In this document: one piece after another, positions 4,386 through 7,701 of the stretch
How positions within the stretch are numbered: position 1 is the stretch's first letter
Layout: every line of letters begins with the position of its first letter
Assembly (NCBI GenBank): GCA_031281855.1
Contig: JAITEW010000084.1
Span: 1 to 7,701, forward strand
Direction of reading: 5' to 3'
DNA from: Treponema sp.
GTDB taxonomy: Bacteria > Spirochaetota > Spirochaetia > Treponematales > Breznakiellaceae
Length of the DNA: 7,701 nucleotides
Made by a program: the position numbers and the translations under genes
Notes under the pieces: model-generated
Databases searched by the model: none
What the model was told of the DNA's origin: nothing
What the model saw: only the letters and a program-made list of their open reading frames with translations

Positions 4386-6776
4386 ATGAGTGATTATCTT
4401 GATCCCAATAATGAGGAACTGCTTAAGGACTTTTTCAGCGAAGCCCAGATGCAGGTGGACACGCTGGAGCAGAACATCCTGGTCCTTGAAAGCGAAGGGG
4501 CTAACAAAGACGCGGTAGACGAGATCTTCCGGGCTGCTCATACTCTCAAAGGCGGGTCGGCTACTGTCGAGATGATGGAACTATCCCATTTTACTCATCT
4601 TGTCGAAGATGTACTGGATGCCATCAGGTCGGATCAACTCTCGATTAACGAAGACGTAGTGGATACCCTTCTGCAGGCCATTGATGTAATCAAGGCTATG
4701 CTGGAACAGCGCATGAACGGCGCGATCTACCAGGAGGATACGTCGGAAATAGAAGGCAAACTTTCCGCCCTGCTTCCTGAAGGCGCAAGGAGCAAAAAAG
4801 GTTCCGCAAAACCCGCGGCCCCGAAACCTTCAGCTCCTGTAGCTCCCCCTCCCCAGGCTCCGCCGCCTGCTCCCGCATCTGCCGGCGGCTTAACCGAAGA
4901 CGAACTCAACGAACTCCGGGAAGCTGTGGAAGGCGGCATGCCTGTCTACCGGGTTTCGGTCAAGTTTGATGAAAACAGCCTTATGAACACTGTCGGAGGC
5001 ATCCAGGTCTACGCGGCCCTCAAAGGCGCCGGTACGGTGCTGCGGACTATTCCTGAATTCGAACAGCTCTACGAAGACAATTTCTTCCCTACTGTTGAAT
5101 ACTACTTTGCGTCGCTTAAATCCCCTGATGATATCCGCAAATACGTGATCATCCCGGATGTCTCCTTAGGGGCGGATATCACCGATGTAAGCAAAGCCCC
5201 GGGGGCCTCAAAACCCGCTGATCCTGCCCCTGCTGTTCCAAAGCCAGCAGCCCAGGCTGCCGTTGCTGCTCCAAAGCCCGCGGCCCAGGCCCCCGCTCCG
5301 GCTCAAACCGCCGCGCCTGCGGCTCCTGCGCCTAAGCCCGCAGCAGGCGCCGCTGCTGAGGACGCCAAGAAGGCCGGAAAAGAAGCGGGAGCCATACTCC
5401 GGGTGGATTCAAAGCGCATTGACGACCTTCTCAATCTGGTTTCGGAAACGGTTATCACCAAGGCAACCTTTAACCAGATCAATATGCAGTTCACCGAGAT
5501 GATGACGGATCTCCATGCTATCGAGACAGTTTACCGGGAAAAGATAAAGAGCCTCTTCGACAGCCTTCCTGATTACCTGGAAAGCATACAGAACGGTAAA
5601 TCCGTCAAAGATGTCCGCAAGGAAATCGGCAGCGAGTACGGGGATCTCTTCTCCCTCTTCGACGTTTTTGAAACCAGCATGAAGGTTAACGTAGGCAAAT
5701 TCCGTTCTACAGCCCAGAACCTGGGCCGGATAACCGGGGAGCTCCAGGAAGGGGTCATGCGGATCCGCATGGTGCCTATCAGCCAGATCTTCAGCCGCTT
5801 CCCCAGGCTGGTGCGGGATCTCTCAAAAAGCCTTAACAAGAAGATCAACCTGGTCATCGAAGGGGAAGAGACCGAGCTGGACAAGTCGGTTATCGAAGAC
5901 CTTCTGGACCCCATTATGCACTCGGTGCGGAACTCCATCGACCACGGCATCGAATCCCAGGAGGACCGGAAGGCCGCAGGCAAGCCCGAAGAAGGCATGG
6001 TTGTTCTCAAGGCCGCCAACGAAGGCAACATGATCGTTATCGAGATAGCCGACGACGGCAAGGGAATCGACGTGGAAGCCGTGAAGGCCAAAGCCGTGGA
6101 GCGGGGTATACTCAGCCCCAACAAGATCCTTACAGACGTGGAAGCCTTTAATCTTATTTTTGAGCCCGGTTTCTCAACTGCCAAGCAGATCACCAGCATC
6201 TCCGGCAGAGGCGTCGGGCTTGACGTGGTGCGCCGGTCTATCGACAAACTCAACGGCATTGTTACGGTCAATTCAGAAAGAGGGAAGGGGACCAAATTCA
6301 CCATAAAGCTTCCCCTTACGCTGGCTATCATTCAGGGCCTCCTTGTGCGGGTTGGGCCGGAGATTTACTCCATTCCCATCACGTCGGTTATCGAGAGCCT
6401 CAGGATCAAACCCGAGGATATCCGCATGATCGACAATAACGAGGTTTTCAATATCCGCAGCGATGTGATCTCCCTTCTCAGGCTGAACCGGCTTTTCGGG
6501 ATACGCAGCGAGGAACAGCAGGAGTATTACTTCATCGTTATTGTAGGCACAGCGGAAAAGAAAATGGGCTTTATGGTGGACAGCCTTATCGGGGAAGAAG
6601 ACGTGGTCATCAAACCCCTGCGGGATCAGTTTACCAATTCCCCCGGGATAGCCGGGGCGTCGATTCTCGGGGATGGTTCGGTTTCCCTGATTATCGACGT
6701 AGGCCAGCTCCTTGAACTGGGGCTCAAGAAGGAAATGGAAAACCGCCGGGCCCGGGAGTCGTCGGTGCGGTGGTAA
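4386..6776 (+). CDS. cheA: Chemotaxis histidine kinase CheA with enlarged P3 dimerization domain
   Basis: This 796-residue kinase autophosphorylates in response to chemoreceptors and passes phosphate to CheY, controlling flagellar rotation. Domains in order: P1 (1-130) with phospho-acceptor H52 in A-H-T-L-K-G-G-S-A; a Pro/Ala linker (about 136-167); a P2-like CheY-binding domain (about 168-268); a second, longer Pro/Ala linker (about 269-335); P3 dimerization (about 337-455); P4 ATPase with N-box H512/N516, G1 D-D-G-K-G (556-560) and G2 G-R-G-V-G-L-D (607-613); and a CheW-like P5 (about 645-785). All catalytic boxes are intact. P3 is about 118 residues, roughly twice the 62 or so of Thermotoga CheA. 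The frame is open from a GTG at 4365, but that codon abuts the -10 promoter and Met at 4386 begins the acidic N-terminus expected for P1. The gene is followed by cheW after 28 nt, in one operon. Confidence 0.97.
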   Translation: MSDYLDPNNEELLKDFFSEAQMQVDTLEQNILVLESEGANKDAVDEIFRAAHTLKGGSATVEMMELSHFTHLVEDVLDAIRSDQLSINEDVVDTLLQAIDVIKAMLEQRMNGAIYQEDTSEIEGKLSALLPEGARSKKGSAKPAAPKPSAPVAPPPQAPPPAPASAGGLTEDELNELREAVEGGMPVYRVSVKFDENSLMNTVGGIQVYAALKGAGTVLRTIPEFEQLYEDNFFPTVEYYFASLKSPDDIRKYVIIPDVSLGADITDVSKAPGASKPADPAPAVPKPAAQAAVAAPKPAAQAPAPAQTAAPAAPAPKPAAGAAAEDAKKAGKEAGAILRVDSKRIDDLLNLVSETVITKATFNQINMQFTEMMTDLHAIETVYREKIKSLFDSLPDYLESIQNGKSVKDVRKEIGSEYGDLFSLFDVFETSMKVNVGKFRSTAQNLGRITGELQEGVMRIRMVPISQIFSRFPRLVRDLSKSLNKKINLVIEGEETELDKSVIEDLLDPIMHSVRNSIDHGIESQEDRKAAGKPEEGMVVLKAANEGNMIVIEIADDGKGIDVEAVKAKAVERGILSPNKILTDVEAFNLIFEPGFSTAKQITSISGRGVGLDVVRRSIDKLNGIVTVNSERGKGTKFTIKLPLTLAIIQGLLVRVGPEIYSIPITSVIESLRIKPEDIRMIDNNEVFNIRSDVISLLRLNRLFGIRSEEQQEYYFIVIVGTAEKKMGFMVDSLIGEEDVVIKPLRDQFTNSPGIAGASILGDGSVSLIIDVGQLLELGLKKEMENRRARESSVRW
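5231..5296 (+). repeat. Imperfect 33-bp tandem repeat in the CheA Pro/Ala linker
   Basis: Two adjacent copies of a 33-bp unit (starting at 5231 and 5264; both open with TGCTG-T/C-TCCAAAGCC) encode related 11-residue P-K-P-A-A-Q-A units between P2 and P3. A degenerate third P-K-P-A-A unit follows near 5333. Such repeats set linker length and often vary between strains. Confidence 0.6.
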
Positions 6777-6793
6777 GCGAAAAAAGGGATAAC

Positions 6794-6798
6794 GAGGA
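6794..6798 (+). promoter_or_regulatory. Ribosome-binding site of cheW-cheR
   Basis: GAGGA ends 6 nt before the ATG at 6805, in the 28-nt gap after cheA. It fixes the start of the fusion gene and contrasts with the lack of any Shine-Dalgarno before cheA. Confidence 0.7.
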
Positions 6799-6804
6799 AC
6801 AGTC

Positions 6805-7701
6805 ATGGCAGTGATAAAAGATCTGGCCCAGGTAAACGCGGAACTCCAGGAACAGAAAGAAAGGGCCGACACAGTCGATTTTAAGATGGTCACCTTTTCC
6901 CTTGCGGGGAAGGATTACGGGGTGGATATTATGAACCTCAAGGAAATCGCCAAGGCGGATAAGTTTACCTATGTCCCCAATGCGGCTTCCTTCGTCCGGG
7001 GGGTGTATAACCTCAGGGGGGACATTATCCCCATTATCGACCTCAGGGCCTTTTTTCATCTGCCTATGGACAAAAAAGCGGACGGCCTTGAAAACATGCT
7101 TATCCTCCGCATCGAAGACCGCGTTTATGGGACCATTGTCGACAAGATCGACAAGGTAGTGGGGATCAATTCCGACACCATCCAGCCTCCTCATCCTATA
7201 TTCGGGGATATTAACATCAAGTTTATCAGCGGCGTAGTGGAGAAGCAGGGGGATCTCTACATCATCCTGGATGTGATCAAGATCTTTACCCAGAATAAGG
7301 AAGAAGAGCAAAAGCCCCGTCAGGCCATTGTCGAAAGCAGCGGCGCGGGGTATTTCGGCGCCCCGCAGCCTTCCGAACCGTCGGCGGAAGAAAAAGCCGC
7401 TGTTACCGATTCGGCTATCGGCTTTATCAAAGAAAACCTCCCGGCGCTCAAGCGGTTTTACCCCAGCGAAGTCAACGATGAATGGCTGCGCCGGCGTTTT
7501 GCCGATTGGAGCGGGACCCGGTCGGGCGACGGGCTTCAGCTTAAAAACGCCTCTGACGCCGAAGAATACCTGGCTAATTTTTACTCTCCCTGTTCAGGCC
7601 GTTTTTGGGATGACGAATACGCCGCTATGGTGAAAGGTTTCCTGCCTGAACTGAATTCCAACAGTATCCAGGTATGGAACATCGGCTGCGGAAAGGGCTA
7701 T
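6805..7701 (+). CDS. cheW: CheW-CheR-like fusion protein, 3' end beyond the window
   Basis: 299 codons are visible and the frame is open at the window end. Residues about 24-162 are a CheW domain, including V-P-N-A-A-S-F-V-R-G-V-Y-N-L-R-G-D (57-73), the block through which CheW couples receptors to CheA P5. An acidic linker (about 163-200) leads into a C-terminal region (202 onward) that aligns by eye with CheR: an F-W-D-D-E-Y segment (267-272) and then V-W-N-I-G-C-G-K-G-Y (290-299) at the place of the CheR SAM-binding G-C-S-T-G-E-E. It is therefore a fusion of the array coupling protein with a CheR-type receptor methyltransferase fold. The SAM motif differs from the canonical one, so methylation activity is uncertain. 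In Treponema denticola a similar CheW-CheR-like protein is needed for ordered arrays. The gene is co-transcribed with cheA. Confidence 0.9.
   Translation, partial: MAVIKDLAQVNAELQEQKERADTVDFKMVTFSLAGKDYGVDIMNLKEIAKADKFTYVPNAASFVRGVYNLRGDIIPIIDLRAFFHLPMDKKADGLENMLILRIEDRVYGTIVDKIDKVVGINSDTIQPPHPIFGDINIKFISGVVEKQGDLYIILDVIKIFTQNKEEEQKPRQAIVESSGAGYFGAPQPSEPSAEEKAAVTDSAIGFIKENLPALKRFYPSEVNDEWLRRRFADWSGTRSGDGLQLKNASDAEEYLANFYSPCSGRFWDDEYAAMVKGFLPELNSNSIQVWNIGCGKGY

Noticed and set aside
5573..6331. Open frame (252 codons) on the minus strand
   Set aside because: Antisense to the conserved P3/P4 region of CheA; the Ser/Arg/Leu-rich product is typical of a reverse reading of a real gene.

Overview
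The window looks like part of a spirochete chromosome. The best fit is a moderately GC-rich Treponema-clade member such as the termite-gut treponemes. Three things suggest this: a CheW domain fused to a CheR-like methyltransferase directly downstream of cheA, a CheA with an enlarged dimerization domain, and two outer-membrane beta-barrel candidates with no strong resemblance to proteobacterial porins. The species is inferred and was not checked by any search.

Layout. (1) Positions 1-64, minus strand: the first 21 codons of an aspartate kinase, with its own sigma70-like promoter and Shine-Dalgarno. (2) 213-2141, plus: a complete RNB-family 3'-5' exoribonuclease (RNase II/R superfamily) with all four metal-binding aspartates. 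Its N-terminus looks like a small beta domain plus winged helix. (3) 2138-3157 and 3167-4288, both minus: a two-gene operon (upstream gene 3167-4288) for secreted, probably outer-membrane beta-barrel proteins. It converges on the RNB gene with a 4-bp stop-codon overlap. The 5' end of the downstream gene carries a compact array of three perfect inverted repeats. (4) 4386-6776, plus: cheA, complete, transcribed divergently from the beta-barrel operon across a 97-bp intergenic region. (5) 6805-7701, plus: cheW-cheR-like fusion, truncated by the window end inside the SAM-binding motif of the methyltransferase domain.

Function. CheA and the CheW-CheR-like protein form the core of a chemoreceptor array that controls flagellar rotation. 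Both variant features match those described for the linear (P2-symmetry) arrays of Treponema denticola, which suit the narrow, highly curved spirochete cell. In other treponemes cheX and cheY usually follow, and they would lie just beyond the window.

The most novel observations are two. First, the triple-hairpin array lies inside or just before the second beta-barrel gene; four copies of a 9-mer build two of the hairpins. Second, three genes (RNB, the first beta-barrel gene, cheA) have -10 elements so close to the start codon that their mRNAs should be leaderless or nearly so, while the other genes have ordinary Shine-Dalgarno sites. No tRNA, rRNA, CRISPR array or mobile element was seen.
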